64,000 bases of DNA from UBA11524 sp965646445 (GTDB taxonomy: Bacteria; Bacillota; Clostridia; Christensenellales; Aristaeellaceae), in the NCBI GenBank assembly GCA_965646445.1, contig CBFFZW010000007.1, positions 34,119 to 98,118 of the forward strand. The letters are read 5' to 3'. The notes beneath the pieces were generated by a model. The model worked only from the letters and a program-made list of their open reading frames with translations. It did no database searches and had not been told where the DNA came from. Position 1 is the first letter of the stretch, and every line of letters starts with the position of its first letter. Positions 23,842-32,037 of the stretch are shown one piece after another. The translations under genes and the position numbers were made by a program.

Positions 23842-25485
23842 TCAAGCCTTCATTTGGCTGACCTCGCCCCGTCGGGTGACGGGGTGCTTTTCCGTCCATG
23901 CCGCCCACAGCAGCGTTTTTCCGTCCCGGGTGAGGGCGCAGCGGGGATGGCGGACAGCCGGCTCCCGCTCCTTCAATCGGCGGACGGCGGCCTTGAGCGC
24001 CTCGCCCCCGCTTTGCAGGAAGGGCGGCAGGTACCCGGTATTGTCCGTGGCCAGCCGGTCGAAGACCAGGGCGTCGGCGAGGGCATCCTCCGGGACGCCC
24101 GCCTTCAGCAGCACGTCGAAGACCATGCGGGTCAGGGCGTCCAGGCTCCACCGGCCCTGTCTGGCCCCCATAGCGTCGCCCAAATGCAGGAACAGCTCGA
24201 AGGGCCGCCATCCCGTATGGGAAAGCGCCAGCGACAGCGTCCGGGCAAAGCGGCCGCTGTTGTGCAGACGCTCCACCGCGTCGGCGCAGTCGTGCAGGCG
24301 CTGCAGCTCCTCATAGGACATCCATGGCGTGGACAGCACCTCATAGGGCGGGTCGGGGGCATAGCGCTGCCCCCAGTCCGTCTCCCGAAGGCGGCTGCCG
24401 TGGATCAGCTTCAGGACGCCCAGCTGCAATTGGTGGGGTTCCAGCGCGTATGCCCGGTCGAAGGATGTGCCGAAGGTGTCGAAATCCTCCTCCGGCAGAC
24501 CAGCGATGAGGTCGATGTGCAGGTGGACGTTCCCCGGCGCCAGGATGCGGGCGATGCGGTCGCTGAGCAGGGCCATGTCCGTGTGGCGCTGGCAGGCGTC
24601 CAGGGTGGCCGGGTGGAAGGACTGCAGCCCCGCTTCCATCTGGAACAGCCCCGGCGGTGCCTGAGCCAGCAGGTGGAGGGTCTCGTCATCGAAGAGGTCG
24701 GCGGCGACTTCCATATGATAGCACACATCGCCGATGTCGCCGCGTGCCTTGGCGGCCATCAGCCCGGCCAGCAGGAATTTCGTCCTCGCCCGGTCGCAGT
24801 TGAAGGTGCGGTCGATAATCTTGACCGTCTCCGCGCCGCTCTGCCCCAGGCGGATCAGCAGCGCGAGGGCCTTGTCGGCATCCATAAAGCGTACCTTTTC
24901 CCGCTGGCCCGACAGGCAGAAGGCGCAGGCGAAGGGGCAGCCCCGGCTGGTCTCCACATAGGCCATGCGCCCCGCCAGCATGGTCTGCCACGCCTCGTCG
25001 TACAGATCGTCCCGTGGAGGGGGCGCGGGCGGCAGCGCGGCCCAGTCGGCGTCGCCCCGGCGGCACAGCCCCGGCACATCCGCCATGGCAGCCCTGCCCG
25101 TCATCGCCTTCAGCAGCAGGGGCAGGCTTTCCTCCCCCGGCCCCCGGAGAATCGCGTCGCAGGGCATCTGCGCGAAGACCCCGTCCACGTCCCAGGTGGC
25201 CTCCGGGCCTCCCACGGCAATCAAGATGTCGGGCCGCAGCGCCTTCACCATGCGCGCCAGCCGCGCCGTCATCGCCCGGTTCCAGATGTACAGGCTGAAG
25301 CCGATGACCTCCGGCTCGGTGGCCATCAGCCGGCGAAGAAGTGCCTCCGGGGTGTCGTTCACGTTCAGGTCGCAGATGGTCACGGACGTTTCCGGCAGCT
25401 GCTCCTCCACGGCCTTTTTCAGGCAGAAGGGCGCCAGGGGCATGTGGATATACTGGCTGGCAATGGCCGTCAGGGTCAGGCGCAT
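23842..25485 (-). CDS. B12-binding-domain radical SAM protein
   Basis: 547 residues. An N-terminal cobalamin-binding-like Rossmann domain ('EVIGFSLYIWNR', 'ILIAVGGPEAT' at about 70-105) precedes the radical SAM core with the cluster motif CPFACAFC (CxxxCxxC, about residue 190). The C-terminal extension resembles the DUF4080 group that follows this core in anaerobe proteins. ATG 25485 has AGGAGG 6 bases upstream. The product is unknown; such enzymes carry out methylations or rearrangements in anaerobes. First gene of the operon with the M15 and EamA genes. Confidence 0.9.
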   Translation of the reverse strand: MRLTLTAIASQYIHMPLAPFCLKKAVEEQLPETSVTICDLNVNDTPEALLRRLMATEPEVIGFSLYIWNRAMTARLARMVKALRPDILIAVGGPEATWDVDGVFAQMPCDAILRGPGEESLPLLLKAMTGRAAMADVPGLCRRGDADWAALPPAPPPRDDLYDEAWQTMLAGRMAYVETSRGCPFACAFCLSGQREKVRFMDADKALALLIRLGQSGAETVKIIDRTFNCDRARTKFLLAGLMAAKARGDIGDVCYHMEVAADLFDDETLHLLAQAPPGLFQMEAGLQSFHPATLDACQRHTDMALLSDRIARILAPGNVHLHIDLIAGLPEEDFDTFGTSFDRAYALEPHQLQLGVLKLIHGSRLRETDWGQRYAPDPPYEVLSTPWMSYEELQRLHDCADAVERLHNSGRFARTLSLALSHTGWRPFELFLHLGDAMGARQGRWSLDALTRMVFDVLLKAGVPEDALADALVFDRLATDNTGYLPPFLQSGGEALKAAVRRLKEREPAVRHPRCALTRDGKTLLWAAWTEKHPVTRRGEVSQMKA

Positions 25486-25570
25486 GGGGTTCCTCCTGTG
25501 GATCGCCGCGATGCGGAAGCGCGGGCGGCGCGGTCTGTACCGTTTCATTTTACCACAAGCGCATTACCAT

Positions 25571-25599
25571 TTGCAATTGCCTGCCCGGCTGTGTATAAT
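25571..25599 (+). promoter_or_regulatory. Promoter of the RsuA/methyltransferase operon
   Basis: TTGCAA (25571-25576), 17-base spacer, TATAAT (25594-25599), with a short leader to the AAAGGAG ribosome site at 25617. Confidence 0.75.
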
Positions 25600-25627
25600 A
25601 AGCTGTGTATTATCTGAAAGGAGAACC

Positions 25628-26494
25628 ATGCCCATGACCTTCGCAGCCGCCCTTCGGGCCGCATGGCATACATACCGTACCCGCTTCCCGGAAATGCTCC
25701 TGACCCTGCTTGTGCAGGCGGTCATCCGGCTGATGGCCCTGACCCCCCTGCTTTTCCTGACCGCCCCGGAGACGCGCCTGCTGGCGCTGCTCTCCCTGCC
25801 GCTGTATATCCTGCTGGTGCTGCCCGCCCGTCAGAATGCCGCCGACGCCATGCGCGACGCGCTGGATGGCGGGCACCTGTTCACCCTCCGGCTGATTTCC
25901 CCGGAGCACTATGGCCGCAAGGTGGCCCGGGGCATCCGGCAGGCGCTGCTCCTGATGCTGTGGGGCGCGCTGTTCCTGGCCGCCACGGGACTGGCTGTTT
26001 TCGTCTTCGCCGGAAAGACCATCGAGGGCGTCACCGACGTGTTCACCCTGGTGCGGGCGCTGATGAAGCTGGGCGGCGGCTCCTCCATCCAGGGCGCCGT
26101 CCGGCTGATGCTGATCTACGCCGCCACGCTGCTGCCCCTTTTGATGGGCATCGCCTTCCACAGCGGCGCCCGCCACGCCATTGCCCGGGGCGGACGCAGG
26201 CTGGTGGAGGGCCATCGCGGCGGCATCATGCTGACCTGGCTGATCGGCTGCGTCGCGCTGCTGCCCGCCATGGCCGTCATGGGCAGCGTGGCGATGAACG
26301 CGGCCTCCGCCGTGGCTTCCGCCCTGGCCAACCTGGGCCGGGGATCGGTATCCCTCTCCCTGGGCAGCCATGTGCCGCTGATGGCGGCCATCGCCGTCGT
26401 GCTGCTGATCCCCGCCATTCCCTTCAAGCAGCTGCTTTCCGCCGCCTATGTGCGGGAGCTCGCCCTGAAGGCCGGGGCGAGCAGCGCCGCGTGA
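25628..26494 (+). CDS. Polytopic membrane protein of unknown function
   Basis: 288 residues with about six membrane segments and basic loops; no domain recognised with confidence. It starts MPMTFAAALRAAWHTYRTRFPEM, an amphipathic N-terminus leading into TM1. ATG 25628 is 4 bases after AAAGGAG; ATG 25634 is an equally good alternative by spacing. The stop overlaps the GTG start of the RsuA gene (GTGA), so the two are coupled. Confidence 0.8.
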   Translation: MPMTFAAALRAAWHTYRTRFPEMLLTLLVQAVIRLMALTPLLFLTAPETRLLALLSLPLYILLVLPARQNAADAMRDALDGGHLFTLRLISPEHYGRKVARGIRQALLLMLWGALFLAATGLAVFVFAGKTIEGVTDVFTLVRALMKLGGGSSIQGAVRLMLIYAATLLPLLMGIAFHSGARHAIARGGRRLVEGHRGGIMLTWLIGCVALLPAMAVMGSVAMNAASAVASALANLGRGSVSLSLGSHVPLMAAIAVVLLIPAIPFKQLLSAAYVRELALKAGASSAA

Positions 26495-27222
26495 TCCGCC
26501 TGGATCGCTGGCTGACGGCCCTGGGCGTGGGCAGCCGCAGCCAGGTACAGAAGCTCATCCGCGGGGGGCAGGTGCAGGTGGACGGCCGTGCCGTCACCGA
26601 CCCTGCCGCATCCTGCGATACGGCCTGCACCCTCACCCTGTACGGCCAGCCCCTGGACGGCCGGCTGACCCGGCATGTGATGCTACACAAGCCCGCCGGG
26701 CTGCTCACCGCCGCCCGGGACAGGAAGCAGCCCACCGTCATGGACTGCCTGCCCCCGGTGTACGCCGCCCTTGGCTGCATGCCCGTGGGAAGGCTGGACA
26801 AGGACACCACCGGTCTGCTCTTTCTCACCACCGACGGCGAGCTGAACCACCGTCTCCTGGCCCCGGGGCGGCATGTGGACAAGGTGTACCGCGCCGTGGT
26901 GGACGGCCCGCTGACGGCGCAGGATGCGGCGGACTTCGCCCGGGGGCTGCGCCTGTCGGACTTCGACGCCCTGCCCGCCCGGCTGGATATTCTTTCCTCC
27001 TGTGACGCGGAGGCCACGGCGCTGGTCACCGTCCGGGAGGGGAAGTTCCACCAGGTCAAGCGCATGTTCGCCGCCGTGGGCAGGGAGGTTACGGCCCTGC
27101 ACCGGCTGTCCTTCGGCCCCCTCGCGCTGGACGAAGCCCTGGCCCCCGGCCAATGGCGGGAGCTTACCGATGACGAGATCCGCGGTCTGTATCAGGCCGC
27201 AAGCCTGGAGGCACATTCATGA
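26491..27222 (+). CDS. RsuA-family 16S rRNA pseudouridine synthase
   Basis: 243 residues. An N-terminal S4 RNA-binding domain (LDRWLTALGVGSRSQVQKLI, residues 4-23) precedes the catalytic domain with the conserved 'PVGRLDKDTTGLL' motif, whose Asp is the catalytic residue, and 'VREGKFHQVKRMF' near the C-terminus. It isomerises uridine in small-subunit rRNA. GTG start overlaps the preceding stop by 4 bases; the stop overlaps the next ATG by 4 bases. Confidence 0.95.
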   Translation: MIRLDRWLTALGVGSRSQVQKLIRGGQVQVDGRAVTDPAASCDTACTLTLYGQPLDGRLTRHVMLHKPAGLLTAARDRKQPTVMDCLPPVYAALGCMPVGRLDKDTTGLLFLTTDGELNHRLLAPGRHVDKVYRAVVDGPLTAQDAADFARGLRLSDFDALPARLDILSSCDAEATALVTVREGKFHQVKRMFAAVGREVTALHRLSFGPLALDEALAPGQWRELTDDEIRGLYQAASLEAHS

Positions 27223-27857
27223 CCGAGCAATACTATACCGCCGATCCCACCTGCGCCTCCGCCCCCGTTCCCTGCCAGTACGGCTATCGGGGTCACACCC
27301 TGCGCTGCGTGACGGACGCGGGGGTTTTTTCCAAGGGGGAATTGGATCAGGGCACCCGGCTTCTGCTGGACGCCCTGCCCGCCCTCTCCGGCGACGTGCT
27401 GGATCTGGGCTGCGGCTGGGGCGCCATCGGCGTGGCGCTGGCCAAGGCGAACCCGGAGGCCCGCGTGGTCATGGCGGACGTGAACCATCGGGCACTGGCG
27501 CTGGCCAAGGATAATGCCGAGCGCAACGGCGTCGCGGCGGAGTGCCTTGCCTCCGACGGCATGGCCGCCCTGGAAGGCCGCGTCTTCCATGCCGTGGTGA
27601 CCAACCCGCCCATCCGCGCGGGCAAGCAGGTGATCTACCGCATGTTCGCGGACATCGCCCGCCAGCTGACGCCGGAGGGCGCGCTGTACCTGGTCATCCG
27701 CAAGCAGCAGGGGGCGGAAAGCTGCGTCCGATACCTGAAAACCCTCTACGCGCAGGTGGAAAAACTGGATAAATCGGCAGGCTTCTGGGTGCTGAAGGCG
27801 TCCGGCGCGCTGCCCAAGGAGGATACGAAGGATGAAATTCAACGAGGAATACTTTGA
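27219..27857 (+). CDS. Class I SAM-dependent methyltransferase, RsmC-like
   Basis: 212 residues. The SAM motif is VLDLGCGWGAIGVALA (about 60-75), with 'VVMADVNHRAL' as motif II and NPPIRAG as motif IV, the NPP-F/I motif of N2-guanine or N6-adenine methyltransferases. The single domain matches the catalytic half of RsmC (16S G1207). Coupled by ATGA overlap to RsuA, which supports an rRNA target. Confidence 0.92.
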   Translation: MTEQYYTADPTCASAPVPCQYGYRGHTLRCVTDAGVFSKGELDQGTRLLLDALPALSGDVLDLGCGWGAIGVALAKANPEARVVMADVNHRALALAKDNAERNGVAAECLASDGMAALEGRVFHAVVTNPPIRAGKQVIYRMFADIARQLTPEGALYLVIRKQQGAESCVRYLKTLYAQVEKLDKSAGFWVLKASGALPKEDTKDEIQRGIL

Positions 27858-28998
27858 CGAGGGCCTGTACCGGGTGGGTACCCGGTGCGAGAAGTGGGAC
27901 GCCTGCCGCCGGGAGCACGGCGATAATATCCTGCCCCTGTGGGTGGCGGACATGGACTTCCCCAGCCCGCCCGCCGTACAGACGGCGCTGCTGCGCCGCG
28001 CGGCCCATCCCACCTACGGCTATACCGCCGTGGAGCCGGACGACGCCGGGGCCCTGTGCGATTTCTGGCGCCGCCGCCACGGCCTGACCATTGGCGCCGA
28101 GGATGTCATGATGATCCCCTGCGTGGTCACGGGCATCCGCCTGGCCATCCTGGCCCTGACGGCGCCCGGGGACGGCGTCATCATCCAGTCCCCGGTGTAC
28201 GGGCCCTTCCGCTTCTCGGTGGAAGCCACGGGCCGCCGCCTGTGCGACGCGCCCCTGACCCATCACGCCGACGGCCGCTACGAAATGGATCTGGACGCGG
28301 TGGAGGCCCACCTGCGCTCCGGCGCGCGCCTGATGGTGCTGTGCAGCCCGCACAACCCCGTGGGCCGGGTCTGGTCCAGGGAGGAGCTGACCGCGCTGCT
28401 GACCCTGCTGAACCGCTACGGCGCGAAGCTGGTCTGCGACGAAATCCACGCGGACTTCGTGTACGCCCCGAAGACCTTCGTGCCCATCCTCACCCTTCAG
28501 CAGGAGGGCGTCATCAGCCTGTGCGCGGCCAGCAAGACCTTCAACCTGGCCGGACTTCAGCAGGCGACGCTCCTGTGCCGGGAGCCGGAGGTTCGGGCCG
28601 GGATCAGCCGGGAAATGGAGCGGGCGGGCGTCCGCAGCGGCAACATTTTCGCCCTGGAAGCCACCCGCGCCGCCTACGAGGAGGGCGACGCCTGGCTGGA
28701 CGGCCTGCTGAGCTATCTGGACGGCAGCCGCCAGCTTCTCAGGGAACTGGTGGCGGCCCACCTGCCCAAGGCCGTGCTCTCCCCCATGGAGGGCACCTAT
28801 CTGGCCTGGCTGGACGGCCGCGCCTATGCCCCCACCACCGCCGAGCTGATGGCCAAGGCCCACAAGGCCGGCGTCACCTTCACCGGCGGCGACTTCTTCG
28901 GCCAGGGCGGCGACGGCTTCCTGCGGGTGAACATCGGCTGTCCCCGCCGCTATGTGGAGGAAGGCATCCTCCGCCTGGTCGTGGCGCTGGAAAGCTGA
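27832..28998 (+). CDS. PatB/MalY-family PLP-dependent C-S lyase or aminotransferase
   Basis: 388 residues, fold type I. The N-terminus 'LPLWVADMDFPSPPAV' and 'SPVYGPF' are hallmarks of the MalY/PatB group. The PLP-binding lysine is in 'AASKTFNLAGLQ' (about residue 234). Enzymes of this group act as cystathionine beta-lyases, with some acting as aminotransferases. Overlaps the methyltransferase gene by 26 bases, with its own AAGGAGG. Confidence 0.93.
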   Translation: MKFNEEYFDEGLYRVGTRCEKWDACRREHGDNILPLWVADMDFPSPPAVQTALLRRAAHPTYGYTAVEPDDAGALCDFWRRRHGLTIGAEDVMMIPCVVTGIRLAILALTAPGDGVIIQSPVYGPFRFSVEATGRRLCDAPLTHHADGRYEMDLDAVEAHLRSGARLMVLCSPHNPVGRVWSREELTALLTLLNRYGAKLVCDEIHADFVYAPKTFVPILTLQQEGVISLCAASKTFNLAGLQQATLLCREPEVRAGISREMERAGVRSGNIFALEATRAAYEEGDAWLDGLLSYLDGSRQLLRELVAAHLPKAVLSPMEGTYLAWLDGRAYAPTTAELMAKAHKAGVTFTGGDFFGQGGDGFLRVNIGCPRRYVEEGILRLVVALES

Positions 28999-29035
28999 TT
29001 TCGCCATCAGCGGCATGATAAGCGGAGGAATATCC

Positions 29036-29536
29036 ATGACCATCAAGGCAAGCGAAGTGCAAAAGCAGAGGATCCGCGAGATCGAAGCCCAGGCGGACGC
29101 CCTGGTGGCACAGTGCGGCGTCATGTTCGTTTCCTCGGTCAACGAGCAGGGCTATCCCCGAACCTGCTGCGTCGGCAAGCTGAAGGACAACGGCTTCCGC
29201 GAGTTGTTCTTTGTCACCTCCAAGCGAAGCGAGAAGCAGGGCAAGGCCAAGCACTTTGAGGAAAACAACAAGGCCAGTGTCTGCTTCCGGCGGGAAGGGG
29301 ATTCCCTCACCCTGGTGGGGGAGGTCGACATCATCACGGATCGTGAGGAAATGCTGCGCCTGTGGAACGAGGGCGACAGGGCCTTTTTCCCCAAGGGCAT
29401 CGACGACCCTAAGATCAGGTTCATCCGTTTCCGCACACTGGAGGCGACCTTCTGGATTGACCATCATTTCAGAACGGTGAAGTACAAAAGGACAAACAAA
29501 CCGGCAGCCCCTTCGGAGAACGCCGCGCAGGCATAA
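29036..29536 (+). CDS. Pyridoxamine 5'-phosphate oxidase-fold protein
   Basis: 166 residues of the split-barrel flavin-binding fold (general-stress-protein-26-like). Recognisable stretch 'MFVSSVNEQGYPRTCCVGKLKD' (strand-turn-strand) then 'ELFFVTSKRSEKQ-K--HFEEN'. Binds FMN or a related cofactor in this family; substrate unknown. Good GGAGG site before the ATG. It follows PatB by 37 bases and precedes the DUF1015 gene, probably in one transcript. Confidence 0.88.
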   Translation: MTIKASEVQKQRIREIEAQADALVAQCGVMFVSSVNEQGYPRTCCVGKLKDNGFRELFFVTSKRSEKQGKAKHFEENNKASVCFRREGDSLTLVGEVDIITDREEMLRLWNEGDRAFFPKGIDDPKIRFIRFRTLEATFWIDHHFRTVKYKRTNKPAAPSENAAQA

Positions 29537-29564
29537 CCTCCCGCTGATGAAAGGATGATGATTC

Positions 29565-30836
29565 ATGACCCATGACGCCCTGGGCATTGTTCCCGCCAAC
29601 CTGCTTCTGCCCGCTGACGGCGTATCCCCCGTCGCCTGGGCCTGCGTGGCCTGCGATCAGTACACCTCCCAGCCCGAGTACTGGGAGGACGTGGCCCTGC
29701 AGGTCGGCGCCCAGCCCTCCACCCTGCGCCTGATGCTGCCCGAGTGCTATCTGGCGCAGTCCGAAGACCAGGTGCCCGCCATCCATCAAACCATGCGGGA
29801 CTACCTGCAAAACGGCGTCCTGACCCAGGCGGTGACGGACGGCTTCATCCTGGTGGAGCGCTTCACCGAAAGCGGCGCTCGGCTGGGCCTTGTCTGCGCG
29901 GTAGACCTGGAGCAGTATGACTTTACCCCCGGCAGCAAAAGCCTGGTGCGGCCCACGGAGGAGACCATCGCCGCCCGCCTGCCCGCCCGGATGGCCATCC
30001 GCCAGGGCGCGGCCATCGAGCTGAGCCACATCCTCCTGCTGATGGACGATCCCATGCAAAGCGTGGTGGAGCCCCTTTATGCCCGCAGGAACAGCCTGCC
30101 CCTGCTCTATGACTTCCCCCTGATGAAGGAGGGCGGTCACTTGCGGGGCTGGGCTATCGCCGACGCGGAGGACAAGGCGCGCATCCGTGAAGCGCTGGCG
30201 CTGCTGAAGGCGGCCCAGGGTGCGGATCCGCTGCTGTTCGCCGTGGGGGACGGCAACCACTCCCTGGCCACGGCCAAGCGCTGCTGGGAGCAGCTGAAGC
30301 CCACCCTGACGCCCCAGGAGCGGCTGACCCATCCCGCCCGCTACGCGCTGTGCGAGGTGGAGAACATTCACGACGACGCGCTGCTGTTTGAACCCATCCA
30401 TCGGGTGCTCACCGGCGTCCGCCCGGATGAGGTGATGACGGACTGGACTCTGTACTGCCATTACCGGGGCATGGATTTGTCCGAGGTGACGGCCCCCGGC
30501 GAGACGGAACACGCCCTCCGGGTGATTTATCACGGCCACGAGGCCATCGCCGCCGTCAGCAAGCCGGACGGCGCGCTGCCCGTGGATACCCTTCAGCGCT
30601 ACCTGGACGATTTCCTGGCCCGCCACACGGAGGCCGCCATCGACTACATCCACGGCGACGACGTGGTGCGGCAGCTTTGCCAGCGGGAGGACGCCATGGG
30701 CTTCCTGCTGCCGCCGCTGGACAAGGCCGACTTTTTCCCCGCCATCCGCCGCCTGGGCGTGCTGCCCCGGAAGACCTTCTCCATGGGCCACGCCAACGAA
30801 AAGCGCTTCTACATGGAGTGCAAGGCGATCCTGTGA
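29565..30836 (+). CDS. DUF1015-family protein
   Basis: 423 residues, full length for the family. The hallmark 'VGDGNHSLATAK' is at about residue 226, with 'PYDVIS/CDQYTSQPEYW'-like N-terminal sequence (ACVACDQYTSQPEYWE). The family's biochemical role is not known to me. Ends 21 bases before a hairpin terminator. Confidence 0.88.
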   Translation: MTHDALGIVPANLLLPADGVSPVAWACVACDQYTSQPEYWEDVALQVGAQPSTLRLMLPECYLAQSEDQVPAIHQTMRDYLQNGVLTQAVTDGFILVERFTESGARLGLVCAVDLEQYDFTPGSKSLVRPTEETIAARLPARMAIRQGAAIELSHILLLMDDPMQSVVEPLYARRNSLPLLYDFPLMKEGGHLRGWAIADAEDKARIREALALLKAAQGADPLLFAVGDGNHSLATAKRCWEQLKPTLTPQERLTHPARYALCEVENIHDDALLFEPIHRVLTGVRPDEVMTDWTLYCHYRGMDLSEVTAPGETEHALRVIYHGHEAIAAVSKPDGALPVDTLQRYLDDFLARHTEAAIDYIHGDDVVRQLCQREDAMGFLLPPLDKADFFPAIRRLGVLPRKTFSMGHANEKRFYMECKAIL

Positions 30837-30856
30837 GCAGCCATGCTGCAAAGCAC

Positions 30857-30883
30857 AAAACCGGCGCGTAGGTCGCCGGTTTT
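30857..30883 (+). terminator. Terminator after DUF1015, related to a stem in the intergenic repeat
   Basis: AAAACCGGCG-CGTAGGT-CGCCGGTTTT. Its loop region CGCGTAGGTCGC matches 9 of 12 bases of the repeat loop CGCACATGTCGC, although the stem sequence differs. Confidence 0.8.
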
Positions 30884-30931
30884 GGTGAAAACAAACGTAT
30901 TAGCAAACAGCAAATCGAGACTGGATGAATC

Positions 30932-31402
30932 ATGATGCAAAGTGTGAGAATCTATGAAATGCCCGCCTATAAGATGGTTTCGTCCGGGACAGGCATGTTC
31001 GGAGAGGGAAAATTCAATCTGTTTGACCAATGGCTGTTCTCACAAAAAAGAGGCCTGTTTCCGAAGGATTTCCTGCTGATGACGGAAGATGGCTTTGTCT
31101 GGCTGTATATGTATGAAGACGGGATGAATGTTCCAGGCGCATTTGAGATCATCGACTTCCAGGGCGGCCTTTACGCTGTGGCAACCGATATCGATCAGAA
31201 AACCGACACGGAATTGATGGACACAGAAATCAATAAATTTCTAAGCGATAACGGATTTGAACGCGATCCGTCACGTCCGGCATTAGGAAATATCATAACC
31301 TCACCCCTTGCGAAGGAAATCATGGGTTATGAACAGATGGACTACTATATCCCAATTAAACAAAGTAAAAAGAATCAGCAGGAGAAAGCTCTTCATAATT
31401 AA
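30932..31402 (+). CDS. GyrI-like (AraC effector-binding-type) small-molecule-binding protein, AT-richer
   Basis: 156 residues with the alternating strand pattern of the GyrI-like fold: early 'VRIYEMPAYKMV', central 'DGFVWLYMYED' and late 'EQMDYYIPI'. No DNA-binding domain. Base composition is clearly more AT-rich than neighbours, and the ribosome site is weak (only GGATG-type sequence), suggesting acquisition by transfer. It pairs with a second GyrI-like gene 49 bases downstream. Confidence 0.65.
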   Translation: MMQSVRIYEMPAYKMVSSGTGMFGEGKFNLFDQWLFSQKRGLFPKDFLLMTEDGFVWLYMYEDGMNVPGAFEIIDFQGGLYAVATDIDQKTDTELMDTEINKFLSDNGFERDPSRPALGNIITSPLAKEIMGYEQMDYYIPIKQSKKNQQEKALHN

Positions 31403-31451
31403 AACTATATAGCTTCCGTTTTGTCAGAACCGACGCAGGAGTAAAGACACC

Positions 31452-32018
31452 ATGGATCGACTGCATCCGCAGGAAAATATCATCAAAACCCATGACTTCA
31501 ACGGAATTGCCGTAGATTTCGTTGAATGGGGCGACACTGTATGGTGCGGAAAAATTGGTTATGCCGACAATCATACCGATGAACCGGATGTTGAAAAAAT
31601 CATGGAAGACTTCATGTCCGTCTCCGACTTGCCAAACAGCCGTGAAGCCGATTGGGATATATGCATGAGCCTAAACTATCTTTCCCGTGAGCGGCCCAGC
31701 GGCGTGATGTTTGGATTTCTTGTGGCAACCGATGTTCAGCCTGCTTCCTATGATCTTTACAAAGTCCCCAGCGCAAAATATCTGCGAATCAGAATATGTG
31801 ACGAAACCGCGAGAGCCCTCGGGCACGAACCGTGGGCGGGGGGCATTCCGCCATATCAATGGATCGGGGAACAAATAGCCCCTCAACTTGGCTATACATA
31901 TGGCAGTGACACACTGCCCATCGTTGAATATTATGGTTTTTTCAAACCAGAAGTTGGCGCTCATAAATATTGCTACTTGTATGTTCCGGTGCAGGAAAGC
32001 AATGCCGCAATCAAGTAA
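31452..32018 (+). CDS. GyrI-like small-molecule-binding protein, AT-richer
   Basis: 188 residues. The C-terminal half fits the family well: 'LYKVPSAKYLRIRI' (the 'ip-g-ya-f---G' strand), 'QWIGEQIAPQLGYTY' (helix), 'PIVEYYGF' and 'YCYLYVPVQ'. The N-terminal 60 residues carry 'GIAVDFVEWGDTV'. Same low GC as the preceding gene and its likely co-transfer partner. Function not known; relatives bind drugs or inhibit gyrase. Confidence 0.7.
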   Translation: MDRLHPQENIIKTHDFNGIAVDFVEWGDTVWCGKIGYADNHTDEPDVEKIMEDFMSVSDLPNSREADWDICMSLNYLSRERPSGVMFGFLVATDVQPASYDLYKVPSAKYLRIRICDETARALGHEPWAGGIPPYQWIGEQIAPQLGYTYGSDTLPIVEYYGFFKPEVGAHKYCYLYVPVQESNAAIK

Positions 32019-32037
32019 ACGCTGATTGCAGCCAACG

